Shown here piece after piece: positions 15,340 to 22,831 of a stretch of 64,000 nucleotides of DNA (position 1 is the first letter of the stretch; each line of letters opens with the position of its first letter). Source of the stretch: UBA6059 sp964351595. GTDB taxonomy: Bacteria; Bacteroidota; Bacteroidia; Cytophagales; Cyclobacteriaceae. The stretch spans positions 66,195 to 130,194 of the forward strand of contig CAYGOT010000005.1 of the NCBI GenBank assembly GCA_964351595.1, in the 5' to 3' direction. The translations under genes and the position numbers were made by a program. Under the pieces are notes generated by a model. That model was not told where the DNA came from, searched no databases, and saw only the letters and a program-made list of their open reading frames with translations.

Positions 15340-16759
15340 AAATGTAGCCGCTGAAGTCGCAGTAATCCCATGTCGAAAGGATGCTGTCGACTGGTCTGCT
15401 ATAGCAAGGACAGTAGGGATTGAGCTCAGCAGCGACTTTGATGGAAGTTTCCAAGCTGTAGAGCTGGTATATGCACCTACCGGAAATACCCTCTATATCT
15501 TACTTGGACTTGGAGAAGAGAAGGATCAACCCAAACTGAGCTTCCTGGGAAGGTGGCTGGGACATACTTACCAGAAAAAACTTAAGAAGAGCCTACTTCT
15601 TGATGCTGTTCAGCTTTCGATATTCGAGATAACCCAACTGGTACACGGACTTAAACTGGCGACTTATCAAGTTGGCCAAATGAAGTCGGATGGACCAAGC
15701 CAGGAGGGTTTCTATTCCCAGGGTTTTACGATAGTCATCAATAGTGATCAGGATGATCTGCTCACTGAATGCCAGGAGGCTATCACTACAGCGGAGACTC
15801 AAATGCGAATCATGCAGTTGGTGGATGCACCGGGGAATGTCAAGACACCCGAGTATTTGGCGCAATGGGCGATGGATTCTGGTAAGACCTATGGCTATCG
15901 CACGGAGGTACTTCATAAATATCAATTAAAGGAAGAGGGGTTGCAGGCGCTGTTGGCGGTGGGACAAGGTAGCCAACATCCACCTTTGATGATCAAAATG
16001 GAGTACAAGCCTGAAACCGTGACAGCAACCACTCCGAAGCTGGGGCTGGTAGGGAAAGGCATCACTTTCGATACGGGAGGACTATCCATTAAGTCATCGA
16101 CCAACCTGCACTACATGAAAAGCGATATGGGTGGAGCTGCGGCCGTGTTAGGTGCCATGGAATTGGCAGCCAGACTTAGGCTCAATATTCACCTGATTGG
16201 CCTGGTGCCTAGCGCGGAGAATAGTGTGGATGCCTTGAGTGTCAAACCCGGAGATGTCATCGGCTCGTACAGTGGTAAGACCATTGAGATCATCGATACC
16301 GATGCAGAAGGCCGGTTGATTCTGGCTGATGGTTTGGCCTACATGCAAAAAAATTACAATCCTGATACGATCATTGATCTGGCAACACTTACCGGCAGTA
16401 GCGTCATGACGCTCGGTTATGCCGCTGGAGCTATGTTTACACAACATGACGACTTAGCGAGTGAACTGACCGCTGCTGGGGTAGGCATAAATGAGCGCGT
16501 GTGGCAATTGCCACTGTGGGATGATTATAAGGATGACATCCACTCTGATATCGCTGACGTGCGCAATTTTAGTGGTAAGCCCATCGCCGGAGCGATTACA
16601 GCAGCCAAGTTTTTAGAATCATTTCTCGTGGATAACCCTCGATGGGCTCATTTGGACATAGCGGGTGTAGCATTCGGAGACTCCCCATTCGCGAAAATGA
16701 AAACGTCAACAGGATTTGGGGTGAGGCTTTTGATTAACTACATTAAACAAATGCATTGA
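15317..16759 (+). CDS. Leucyl aminopeptidase family M17 (PepA-like)
   Basis: The 480-residue protein shows the M17 catalytic signature DTDAEGRLILADGLAY and the metal-ligand lysine region VGKGITFDTGGLSIKS. The hexameric di-metal aminopeptidase cleaves N-terminal residues from peptides in the cytoplasm. The N-terminal macro-like domain occupies about residues 1-160, and the peptidase domain the rest. Length and motif spacing are normal. The ATG at 15317 lies inside the end of the esterase gene, suggesting co-translation. Confidence 0.93.
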   Translation: MKLKITNENVAAEVAVIPCRKDAVDWSAIARTVGIELSSDFDGSFQAVELVYAPTGNTLYILLGLGEEKDQPKLSFLGRWLGHTYQKKLKKSLLLDAVQLSIFEITQLVHGLKLATYQVGQMKSDGPSQEGFYSQGFTIVINSDQDDLLTECQEAITTAETQMRIMQLVDAPGNVKTPEYLAQWAMDSGKTYGYRTEVLHKYQLKEEGLQALLAVGQGSQHPPLMIKMEYKPETVTATTPKLGLVGKGITFDTGGLSIKSSTNLHYMKSDMGGAAAVLGAMELAARLRLNIHLIGLVPSAENSVDALSVKPGDVIGSYSGKTIEIIDTDAEGRLILADGLAYMQKNYNPDTIIDLATLTGSSVMTLGYAAGAMFTQHDDLASELTAAGVGINERVWQLPLWDDYKDDIHSDIADVRNFSGKPIAGAITAAKFLESFLVDNPRWAHLDIAGVAFGDSPFAKMKTSTGFGVRLLINYIKQMH

Positions 16760-16972
16760 ATTGGCTAATGATGGTTTTTTCTGGTTAGTATGGATACAAA
16801 CCTCGGCGGAGACGATCAAGAAAACAGCTGAGTTCATTTGCAAGGGACGATTCACTTCAAATTCGCTATTTTTATATAAGTGATTTATTTATTTATGACA
16901 AGCCTGATACCAGCTAAACATTCTTACGCTCTGAGCTAAGAAATCAAGGTTTAAGTTCTAAACGATGCGCCA

Positions 16973-17173
16973 ATGACAACTATAACCATAAAAGACAATC
17001 AGCAAATTGATAAAACGAGTTTTGAGTCTTTAGAAGAACTCGCTGAATATTTGTTCGAATCATTTGATTTCGGTCAGTTAAGACCTCTTGGGGAAAAGGA
17101 ACTAACTGCGCAACAAAAAGAGCGAATGACGCAAGCGTTAAAGACTCAAAAATCAAAAATGTTTAATATCTGA
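16973..17173 (+). CDS. Probable antitoxin of a RelE/ParE-like pair
   Basis: This 66-residue, acidic-to-neutral protein starts ITIKDNQQIDKTSFESLEE and ends in a basic tail with TQALKTQKSKM. Its layout, a short beta/helical N-terminus that could dimerise followed by a helical C-terminus, fits small type II antitoxins. The assignment rests mainly on the next gene, a RelE/ParE-like toxin whose start lies 1 base after this stop. The preceding 213 bases contain no gene and should hold the promoter. It has no recognisable named DNA-binding family. Confidence 0.6.
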   Translation: MTTITIKDNQQIDKTSFESLEELAEYLFESFDFGQLRPLGEKELTAQQKERMTQALKTQKSKMFNI

Positions 17174-17174
17174 C

Positions 17175-17414
17175 ATGGAAGTCTATGAGCTAGATAAGGA
17201 AGTCATTCTTTATTTGGAAAAACGTGGACTGATCGCTCAATATAAGAAAGCTAAGACCTACCTTAAAAACACACATCATGCAGCTGTTCGGTTCAAGAAG
17301 CGAAAACCCTATTCTGAAGGGAAGTATTATTTCCGCATTAATAAAAAATATAGAGCCATTGGCGTTTTTGATGGAGAGGACTTCATCGTCACAGAAATCG
17401 ATGACCATCAGTAA
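17175..17414 (+). CDS. RelE/ParE-superfamily toxin-like protein
   Basis: The 79-residue basic protein has the RelE/ParE-like strand pattern: FKKRKPYSEGKYYFRINKKYRAIG with conserved arginines and lysines, ending in EIDDHQ where RelE-type toxins carry their last strand and histidine. It would be an mRNA interferase or gyrase inhibitor, neutralised by the upstream protein. Size and the 1-base gap to the putative antitoxin fit a type II module. Activity cannot be judged from the sequence. Confidence 0.72.
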   Translation: MEVYELDKEVILYLEKRGLIAQYKKAKTYLKNTHHAAVRFKKRKPYSEGKYYFRINKKYRAIGVFDGEDFIVTEIDDHQ

Positions 17415-17492
17415 ACAGATGCGTTAAAATGACTCGACGGCTATAAATTTTGATTTAGAAAAAACTCCCACCTAAGTAAATATTTCATCTTA

Positions 17493-18713
17493 ATGAGCAA
17501 TCAACCACTAAATATCCTCTGCATCAGTACCTACTACAAGGGCATTGACTTTATCAAGACGGTAAAGGAGGAAGGACACAACGTCTACCTATTGACCAAC
17601 AAAAAACTCGAGAATGACCCCTGGCCACATGACCATCTCAATGAGATAATGTACGTGGAGATCGATAAAAACGGGATGTGGAACGATCAGCATGTGGTCA
17701 ACGGCTTGGCATTTAAGATGCGATCCATCAAGTTTGATCGCTTTATCGCACTGGATGATTTTGATGTGGAGCGAGTAGCTCATTTGAGGGAATATTTCAG
17801 GATTCCAGGTATGGGCGATACTACCGCAAGGTACTTCCGTGATAAGCTGTCTATGCGGAGGAAGGCCAAAGATGCCAAAATACCGGTACCTGAGTTTGTA
17901 CCCTTATTCAATGATGTGGACATCAATACCTATACCGATTGGGTGCCTTCGCCATGGTTGATTAAGCCTCGATCTGAAGCGTCTGCTACGGGTATAAAGA
18001 AGATTCATTCCAAGGATGAGTTGTGGGCCTTGATCAATGAACTGGGCGATGAGCGGCATAAGTATCTTTTGGAGAAGTTTACCCCCGGAGATGTGTATCA
18101 TGTGGATGCCCTCACCGTAGGAGGCAAGGTGGTCTTTTCAAGGGTGAGTCAGTACCTGGATACACCCTTTGAAGTGGCTCATGGAGGCGGCATCTTCCGC
18201 TCACATACGGTAGCGTTCGATTCTCCGGATGACAAACAGCTCAGAAAACTCAATGAGAAAGTGATGAAGTCCTTCGGCATGCAATACAGCGCCTCACACA
18301 CTGAGTTCATCAAGGCCAAGGAAGATGGCAAGTACTATTTTCTTGAAACCTCTTCGAGGGTTGGGGGCGCGAACCTAGCGGAAATGGTAGAGGCATCTTC
18401 GGGTGTTAACCTCTGGAAGGAGTGGGCAAAGTTAGAGATCAGTACGGCGCTGGATATATCCTATTCCCTACCGGAAATCAGAAAGGATTATGCCGGTATC
18501 GTGGTATCGCTTAGCCGATACGAGAATCCTGATGATAGTTCATTTACTGATACTGAGCTGGTGTGGCGAATGAAGAAGAAATGGCATATAGGCCTGATTG
18601 TCAAGGCGGGTAGTAGAGAGCGTGTACTTGAGCTACTGGATGGTTATACCAAGAGAATCAGTGAGGAATATCATGCGAGTCTGCCAGCACCTAAGAAGTC
18701 TGCGGATTTATAG
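17493..18713 (+). CDS. ATP-grasp domain protein
   Basis: The 406-residue protein has an ATP-grasp ligase layout: an N-terminal Rossmann-like part (LCISTYYKGIDFIKTVKEEG), a central ATP-binding region (PWLIKPRSEASATGIKKI; KYLLEKFTPGDVYHVDAL) and the metal-binding KYYFLETSSRVGGANLAEM. This fits carbamoyl-phosphate-synthase-like amino-acid or peptide ligases. The substrate is unknown. It stands alone, and 585 bases of gene-free sequence separate it from the UpxY regulator. Confidence 0.82.
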   Translation: MSNQPLNILCISTYYKGIDFIKTVKEEGHNVYLLTNKKLENDPWPHDHLNEIMYVEIDKNGMWNDQHVVNGLAFKMRSIKFDRFIALDDFDVERVAHLREYFRIPGMGDTTARYFRDKLSMRRKAKDAKIPVPEFVPLFNDVDINTYTDWVPSPWLIKPRSEASATGIKKIHSKDELWALINELGDERHKYLLEKFTPGDVYHVDALTVGGKVVFSRVSQYLDTPFEVAHGGGIFRSHTVAFDSPDDKQLRKLNEKVMKSFGMQYSASHTEFIKAKEDGKYYFLETSSRVGGANLAEMVEASSGVNLWKEWAKLEISTALDISYSLPEIRKDYAGIVVSLSRYENPDDSSFTDTELVWRMKKKWHIGLIVKAGSRERVLELLDGYTKRISEEYHASLPAPKKSADL

Positions 18714-19298
18714 AGTGGAGAGATTAGAGTTGATAGTTGAAAGTGGGAGTTCTGAAATTGACAATGGAGAATTGATATTTGACAATTGTTTTAGCTGAGG
18801 CGTGCTGCTATATGCAGGTAAGGAGAGTATAGAGCTATCAGTTTAGGGTGGTAATATGCCAAAAAAACTGTCATACACAGGCCTGCTACCCACGGTCAGG
18901 AATCTAATGCGAAGCGCGGCTTATTTATCTTCATGAATTCTATTGCTAAAAGTATAGGATGGCTACAGGATAACGTTCGGGGGGTGTCATCAAACTGCGA
19001 ACTGGCATTGTCTTCGAAAAATACAATTTATTGATATACCTCTATTAGGCAGAGCAGGGCGGAGGCAAGGCAGAGGATGGAACCCACGACCTTGGTGGAA
19101 ACTTAGAAATGTGCTAATTATTTCGGGTTATGAGCGTACTGTTATTTATCTTGGCCACTCTGAAAATGACGTGACTCACCATATGCATATCATTTTCATT
19201 GTTCCGCAGCTATGGAATTTTGACTCTTTCATAATTCTAAAATCAAGAACTTTGATGCATTGCAATATTCTGCTTTTTGAGTAGTATTGCTACTCGTT
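18714..19298. other. Long gene-free leader before the UpxY-led polysaccharide locus
   Basis: There is no convincing gene on either strand. The first about 70 bases (18727-18790) consist of a degenerate repeat built from words such as TTGATAGTTG and ATTGACAATGGAG, also found at 25530, 28207 and 49764. The rest is unique sequence that should contain the promoter and untranslated leader of the locus. A weak TTTTG at 19218-19222 followed by GAACTTTG at 19247 has some resemblance to a Bacteroidota promoter, but the spacing is long. Confidence 0.5.
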
Positions 19299-19778
19299 AT
19301 GCGTTGGCTAGTAATTCACACCAAACCACGTCACGAAAAGAAAGTGGCTGCATCCCTTCAGCGCAAGGGCTTTGAGGTTTACTTGCCCCTCAAAAAGGTG
19401 GTACGCCAGTGGAGTGATCGGCGCAAGAAGGTGCAGGACACGCTTTTTAAATCTTATGTATTTATTAGAGTAGGTGAGGCTGAGCAGCACGAAGTGCTAA
19501 TGACTTATGGTGTCGTGCGGTATTTGTATTGGTGCGGTGCTCCTGCGGTAGTGAGGGATGTGGAGATTGAGGCGATACGAGAGTTCCTTGGAGAAACTGA
19601 ATATATCGAAGAAGATAAAATAGAGTTTTTACCAGGTAGCGAAGTGGAGATTAAGTGGGGAAGCTTCAGAGGAGAAAAAGGAGAATGTCTGGCGCGACAA
19701 GGAGATCATTTGATCTTGCTGATCGAGTCACTAGGGCAAGTGATTAGGGCTGAGGTGCCGGTGCGGTACTTAGTTTAA
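19299..19778 (+). CDS. UpxY/RfaH-type NusG paralogue (polysaccharide antiterminator)
   Basis: From the ATG at 19299 the protein is 159 residues, with an NGN domain (MRWLVIHTKPRHEKKVAASL; FEVYLPLKKVVRQWSDRRKK; LFKSYVFIRV) and a C-terminal KOW-like part (LPGSEVEIKWGSFRGEKGE). Such specialised NusG homologues are encoded as the first gene of capsular and exopolysaccharide operons of Bacteroidota, where they allow RNA polymerase to read through the long operon. A TTG start at 19287 is less likely. Its position upstream of the export and glycosyltransferase genes supports this role. Confidence 0.88.
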   Translation: MRWLVIHTKPRHEKKVAASLQRKGFEVYLPLKKVVRQWSDRRKKVQDTLFKSYVFIRVGEAEQHEVLMTYGVVRYLYWCGAPAVVRDVEIEAIREFLGETEYIEEDKIEFLPGSEVEIKWGSFRGEKGECLARQGDHLILLIESLGQVIRAEVPVRYLV

Positions 19779-19850
19779 AGATGACAGATTAAAGTGGATA
19801 GTTGTTAACTGTTCATTTTGTGATTTATTGACAATCAGTTAGTTACGATG
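19779..19850. repeat. Degenerate TTGATAGTTG/ATTGACAAT-type repeat
   Basis: Short words like those at 18727-18790 (GTGGATAGTTGTTAACTG and ATTGACAATCAG) follow the UpxY gene. There is no gene here. Membership in the family is based on word resemblance only. Confidence 0.4.
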
Positions 19851-19883
19851 TATTGTTGTGACTTACGAGGCGGAGCTGTAATT

Positions 19884-19947
19884 GGACGGTTCGGATGGTC
19901 AGATAGTTCAGACTTTCGGATTTTGCGATACTCGGACAGTCTGATCC
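19884..19947 (+). repeat. TCGGA-type degenerate minisatellite, copy 1
   Basis: This array of about 8-9 base units based on TCGGAYNN (variants TCAGA and CAGAC) contains GGTTCGGATGGTCAGAT, GACTTTCGGATT and CTCGGACAG. Related arrays lie at 20334, 20535, 25241, 26547 and 27220, and inside a gene at 48875. Confidence 0.75.
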
Positions 19948-19968
19948 TTTGAGCAATCAGGTTACTAC

Positions 19969-20322
19969 ATGAAGCATAATTTTGAAAAGCTAACGATTTG
20001 GAGAGATGCTGTCGAATTAGCGGTAGTGGTGTACAAGATATTTAGAGACTCTAAAAATTTTGGTTTGAGAGATCAAATTCTCAGATCCGCAATATCAATC
20101 CCAAGTAACATTGCTGAGGGCTGTGAAAGACAATACCCTAAGGAATTCTCAAGGTTCCTCACGATTGCCGCAGGAAGTTGCGGGGAGATTAGAACTCAGT
20201 TGATCCTTGCTCATAGGTTTGGTGAAATCAATGAAGCTCAAAACATTGAATTGGTAGATAAATTTAGGGTTCTGTCAGCTCAATTGTTTTCCTTCAAGAA
20301 AAAGATAGATGAGCAAGTTTAG
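19969..20322 (+). CDS. Four-helix-bundle protein (23S rRNA intervening-sequence family)
   Basis: The 117-residue all-helical protein has the family's typical words: FEKLTIWRDAVELAVVVY, LRSAISIPSNIAEGCER and FLTIAAGSCGEIRTQL. These S23/IVS-type proteins were first seen in 23S rRNA intervening sequences and are common next to mobile or variable loci. Their function is unknown. A decayed second copy of the C-terminal half follows at 20381. Both lie among dispersed repeats, which suggests a recombination-prone spot in the leader of the polysaccharide locus. Confidence 0.88.
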   Translation: MKHNFEKLTIWRDAVELAVVVYKIFRDSKNFGLRDQILRSAISIPSNIAEGCERQYPKEFSRFLTIAAGSCGEIRTQLILAHRFGEINEAQNIELVDKFRVLSAQLFSFKKKIDEQV

Positions 20323-20333
20323 TTTGCACATAC

Positions 20334-20371
20334 CGTCGGAATCATCTGAATATCTGTCAGTCCGAAAATCC
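20334..20371 (-). repeat. TCGGA-type minisatellite, copy 2 (inverted)
   Basis: The reverse complement contains GGATTTTCGGACTGACAGAT, the same unit as copy 1 but in the opposite orientation. It follows the four-helix-bundle gene by about 12 bases. Confidence 0.65.
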
Positions 20372-20380
20372 TTAATTTGC

Positions 20381-20518
20381 GAGATTCGGACACAGCTCAT
20401 CATTGCGAAAGGTGTTGGTATGTTGAATGATGGTGTGGCAAATCAGTTCATAGCATCCTACCGAAGCTTATCAGCTCAGATTTAGACATTCCGTAATAAA
20501 GTCAATGAAAATAAATAG
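20381..20518 (+). pseudogene. Decayed second copy of the four-helix-bundle gene (3' part)
   Basis: Reading from 20381 gives EIRTQLIIAKGVGMLNDG and then YRSLSAQI, followed by an in-frame TAG, then TFRNKVNENK and a TAG at 20516-20518. This aligns with EIRTQLILAHRFGEINEA, FRVLSAQLF and SFKKKIDEQ of the intact upstream gene. Only the last about 45 codons remain, with one internal stop. It is a tandem-duplication remnant or the remains of a second insertion. The flanking repeats 20334-20371 and 20535-20573 are alike, as expected if the gene and its downstream repeat were duplicated together. Confidence 0.85.
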
Positions 20519-20534
20519 AGTTCGTAGACAGAGC

Positions 20535-20573
20535 AAGTCAGAATTATCTGAACGTCCGAACATCTGAACATCC
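20535..20573 (-). repeat. TCGGA-type minisatellite, copy 3 (inverted)
   Basis: The reverse complement reads GGATGTTCAGATGTTCGGAC and onward. It is the counterpart of copy 2 behind the pseudogene, and it ends a few bases before the TTG start of the winged-helix gene. Confidence 0.65.
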
Positions 20574-20578
20574 TTATA

Positions 20579-21127
20579 TTGCTAGATACACTTATAACTT
20601 CAAAAACTCGAGTTAAACTCCTAGTCAAATTCTTTCTGAACCCTAGTAGTAGGAGCTACCTACGTTCGTTGGCTACTGAGTTTGGGGAAAGCACTAATGC
20701 GATTAGGCTGGAGCTCAATAAGTTTGAGGAGGCTAATTTGCTTAGTTCGGATCATGAAGGTAATCGTAAGATCTATCAGGCGAATAAGCAACATCCGTTT
20801 TATAACACGATCCATGATCTTGTGCGTAACTATCTGGGTATGGATACCCTAGTGGAGCATATTGCAGAGCACCTTGGTAGTGTGGAAGAGGTCTACTTAA
20901 CCGGCGACCTTTGTAAAGGCATCAACAGTGGGTTTATCGACCTTATTCTGGTTGGGTTGGATATAAAACGTGACTACCTGGCGCTACTCGTAGAGAAGGC
21001 AGAGCTACTGGTCAAACGCAAGGTTAGGTATGTGCTCTATGAGCCGAATGAGTTTCAACGAAGCGCCGTGGAATTGGATCAACAAGGATTATTCTTACTT
21101 TGGGAGCAAGATATTAATCGTGGATAA
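20579..21127 (+). CDS. Winged-helix regulator with degenerate nucleotidyltransferase-like domain
   Basis: A TTG start (20579) gives 182 residues beginning MLDTLITSKTRVKLLVKF. The N-terminal half is a winged helix (YLRSLATEFGESTNAIRLEL, then NLLSSDHEGNRKIYQAN as the wing). The C-terminal half (VEEVYLTGDLCKGINSGFID, then LILVGLDIKRDYL) resembles a nucleotidyltransferase fold with altered active-site residues. Genes of this kind are widespread at the head of Bacteroidota exopolysaccharide loci and are presumed transcription regulators. It overlaps the MntA-like gene by 8 bases, so the three genes 20579-21966 form one unit. Confidence 0.75.
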   Translation: MLDTLITSKTRVKLLVKFFLNPSSRSYLRSLATEFGESTNAIRLELNKFEEANLLSSDHEGNRKIYQANKQHPFYNTIHDLVRNYLGMDTLVEHIAEHLGSVEEVYLTGDLCKGINSGFIDLILVGLDIKRDYLALLVEKAELLVKRKVRYVLYEPNEFQRSAVELDQQGLFLLWEQDINRG

Positions 21128-21539
21128 TAAGAATAATTTCCAAGACCGCATCATTGACTACCTACTGGAAAAGGGTGATGACGTTCATTCCATTTACCTC
21201 TTTGGAAGTCGGGCAGATCAGAGCAATTTCACAGATGATAGTGATTGGGATATCGCTCTACTTTCTGGTCATCATGCCGGATTTAAGAGCTTATATATTT
21301 GGGAATTGCAATTGGCAATAAGTGCAGAACTGGATATTAAAGTCGATTTAGTTGACTTTCGGAACGTATCCACCCTCTTGCAATTTGAAATTCTCAAATC
21401 AGGTGTGCTCTTATGGTCACAAAATGAAAGTGCTGCAAGAGAAGTTGAAGCGCAATTGCTTGGTGAATATCAGGATTTTCATGCTTCACAACGCGCCATA
21501 ATGAGTAGCATTCACCAACGAAGAAAGGTGTATGGATAA
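21120..21539 (+). CDS. mntA: MNT-type nucleotidyltransferase (MntA-like antitoxin)
   Basis: A GTG start at 21120 gives about 139 residues with the minimal nucleotidyltransferase signature YLFGSRADQSNFTDDSDWDI: GS, then Asp-x-Asp, with a third acidic residue in ELDIKVDLVD. In characterised systems MntA adds AMP to the HEPN toxin and so inactivates it. The catalytic residues appear intact. The stop overlaps the HEPN gene start by 8 bases. The downstream partner makes the toxin-antitoxin interpretation likely; a role in regulating this locus is unknown. Confidence 0.85.
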   Translation: MDNKNNFQDRIIDYLLEKGDDVHSIYLFGSRADQSNFTDDSDWDIALLSGHHAGFKSLYIWELQLAISAELDIKVDLVDFRNVSTLLQFEILKSGVLLWSQNESAAREVEAQLLGEYQDFHASQRAIMSSIHQRRKVYG

Positions 21540-21966
21540 AGGAGTGACCAGAGCAGTAGTTATTCAAAAAGTGGCGAGCATAGAACGCTGCTTACACAGA
21601 ATACGAGAGGAATTCGATAGAGATGACTTGCCATTTTCAGAGAATCTTTCAGCACAAGACGCTGCAACGCTGAACATTCAACGTGCCTGTGAACAAGTGA
21701 TTAGTATTGCCAATTACCTGATTAGAACTCAAAAATGGGGGAGTCCTACCTCCAGGGCTGATGCTATCAATACGCTGAGCTCGCAGGAACTCATCTCAGT
21801 TGAGTTAGCCGACCGGCTTAAGAAGATGCAGGGATTTAGAAATCTGGCGGTTCACGAATACCAAAAACTGGATATTCAAATATTGATCAATATAATCGAA
21901 AAACGATTGGTGGATTTTGAAGCGTTCACTAACGCCGTGCTTGAGTTTACCACAGATGAGGAATAA
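21532..21966 (+). CDS. hepT: HEPN-domain toxin (HepT/DUF86-like)
   Basis: The 144-residue helical protein carries the HEPN RNase motif RNLAVHEYQ (R-x4-H-x-Y), where the tyrosine is the AMP-acceptor in HepT-MntA modules. LNIQRACEQVISIANYLI and further helices match DUF86. It would be a ribonuclease-type toxin held in check by the upstream nucleotidyltransferase. It lies directly before the export genes of the polysaccharide locus, and its end overlaps the region where the next gene may start. Confidence 0.87.
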   Translation: MDKGVTRAVVIQKVASIERCLHRIREEFDRDDLPFSENLSAQDAATLNIQRACEQVISIANYLIRTQKWGSPTSRADAINTLSSQELISVELADRLKKMQGFRNLAVHEYQKLDIQILINIIEKRLVDFEAFTNAVLEFTTDEE

Positions 21967-21988
21967 AAAAATTAGCTTTGCCGATTCT

Positions 21989-22828
21989 ATGAGCATTAGA
22001 CTTTTAAGCCTTTTAAGAAACATCTTCTGCGTTGGTGTGATGGCTGTTGCCATTAGCTCGTGTGTAAGCCACAAGCAGCTGATGATTCTTGATGAAGGAC
22101 AGCCTTACATCACAGACAGTATAGCACATATCCTGAACTTACCTGTGCCAATTATTCAAACAGATGACCGCTTGTTGATCAGGATTTCTGCCTTTGATCC
22201 TGAAACGGCCGAACCGTTTAATGTCAACTCAGGTATTGGACAGGGTGGGCAAAATAACCAGATGATGATGGGTGGTGGTAATAATGGCCAACAACAGGGA
22301 AGCATTAACAGTCCCTTTATTGGATATCAAGTAGATGAAAATGGCAATATAGAATTCCCCGTGATCGGTACAGTTAATCTTAAAGGGATCACCATCGAGC
22401 AAGCCAAATTGAAAATGTATGAGCTGCTGAATGATTACTTGGTGAACTATTCTGTCGATGTGCAATACCTCAACCGGCGTGTAACGGTCACTGGTGAAGT
22501 CGAAAGCCCTGGCGTGGTAGATATAGGTAGGAATCGTATTAGCATACTTGAGGCGATACAGCGTGCTGATGGCATCACCACTTACTCTAATACTGAGAAT
22601 GTAATGGTTATCAGGGAAACGGATGGAGTACGGACTTTCGGTATACTAGACCTGAATGATAGGAGTGTGGTCAATTCACCTTTCTATTATGTCATGCCCA
22701 ATGATGTTATTTATCTTCAGCCTATCAGAGCTAAAACCTGGACCACTCAGACCGCCTTGTTCACCAGTATCAATCTAGTCACTGGCCTCATATCAGCGGC
22801 GGCCTTAATTATCGCCTTGACGAATTAA
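21989..22828 (+). CDS. Polysaccharide export outer-membrane lipoprotein (Wza/BexD-like)
   Basis: This protein has a lipoprotein signal with lipobox AISSC, a poly_export domain (PIIQTDDRLLIRISAFDPE; GYQVDENGNIEFPVIGTVNL) and SLBB-type repeats (YLNRRVTVTGEVESPGVVDI; RISILEAIQRADGI). It has a glycine/asparagine-rich insertion at about residues 82-103. The C-terminus has a hydrophobic helix (NLVTGLISAAALIIAL), as in Wza-type channels. It forms the outer-membrane exit for the polymer together with the tyrosine kinase encoded next. An ATG at 21956 overlapping the hepT stop is an alternative start; 21989 gives the better signal peptide. Confidence 0.85.
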   Translation: MSIRLLSLLRNIFCVGVMAVAISSCVSHKQLMILDEGQPYITDSIAHILNLPVPIIQTDDRLLIRISAFDPETAEPFNVNSGIGQGGQNNQMMMGGGNNGQQQGSINSPFIGYQVDENGNIEFPVIGTVNLKGITIEQAKLKMYELLNDYLVNYSVDVQYLNRRVTVTGEVESPGVVDIGRNRISILEAIQRADGITTYSNTENVMVIRETDGVRTFGILDLNDRSVVNSPFYYVMPNDVIYLQPIRAKTWTTQTALFTSINLVTGLISAAALIIALTN

Positions 22829-22831
22829 ACC

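Noticed and set aside
18714..19298. tRNA or small RNA gene in the leader
   Set aside because: I found no cloverleaf or conserved RNA pattern by eye; no RNA gene is supported anywhere in the window.
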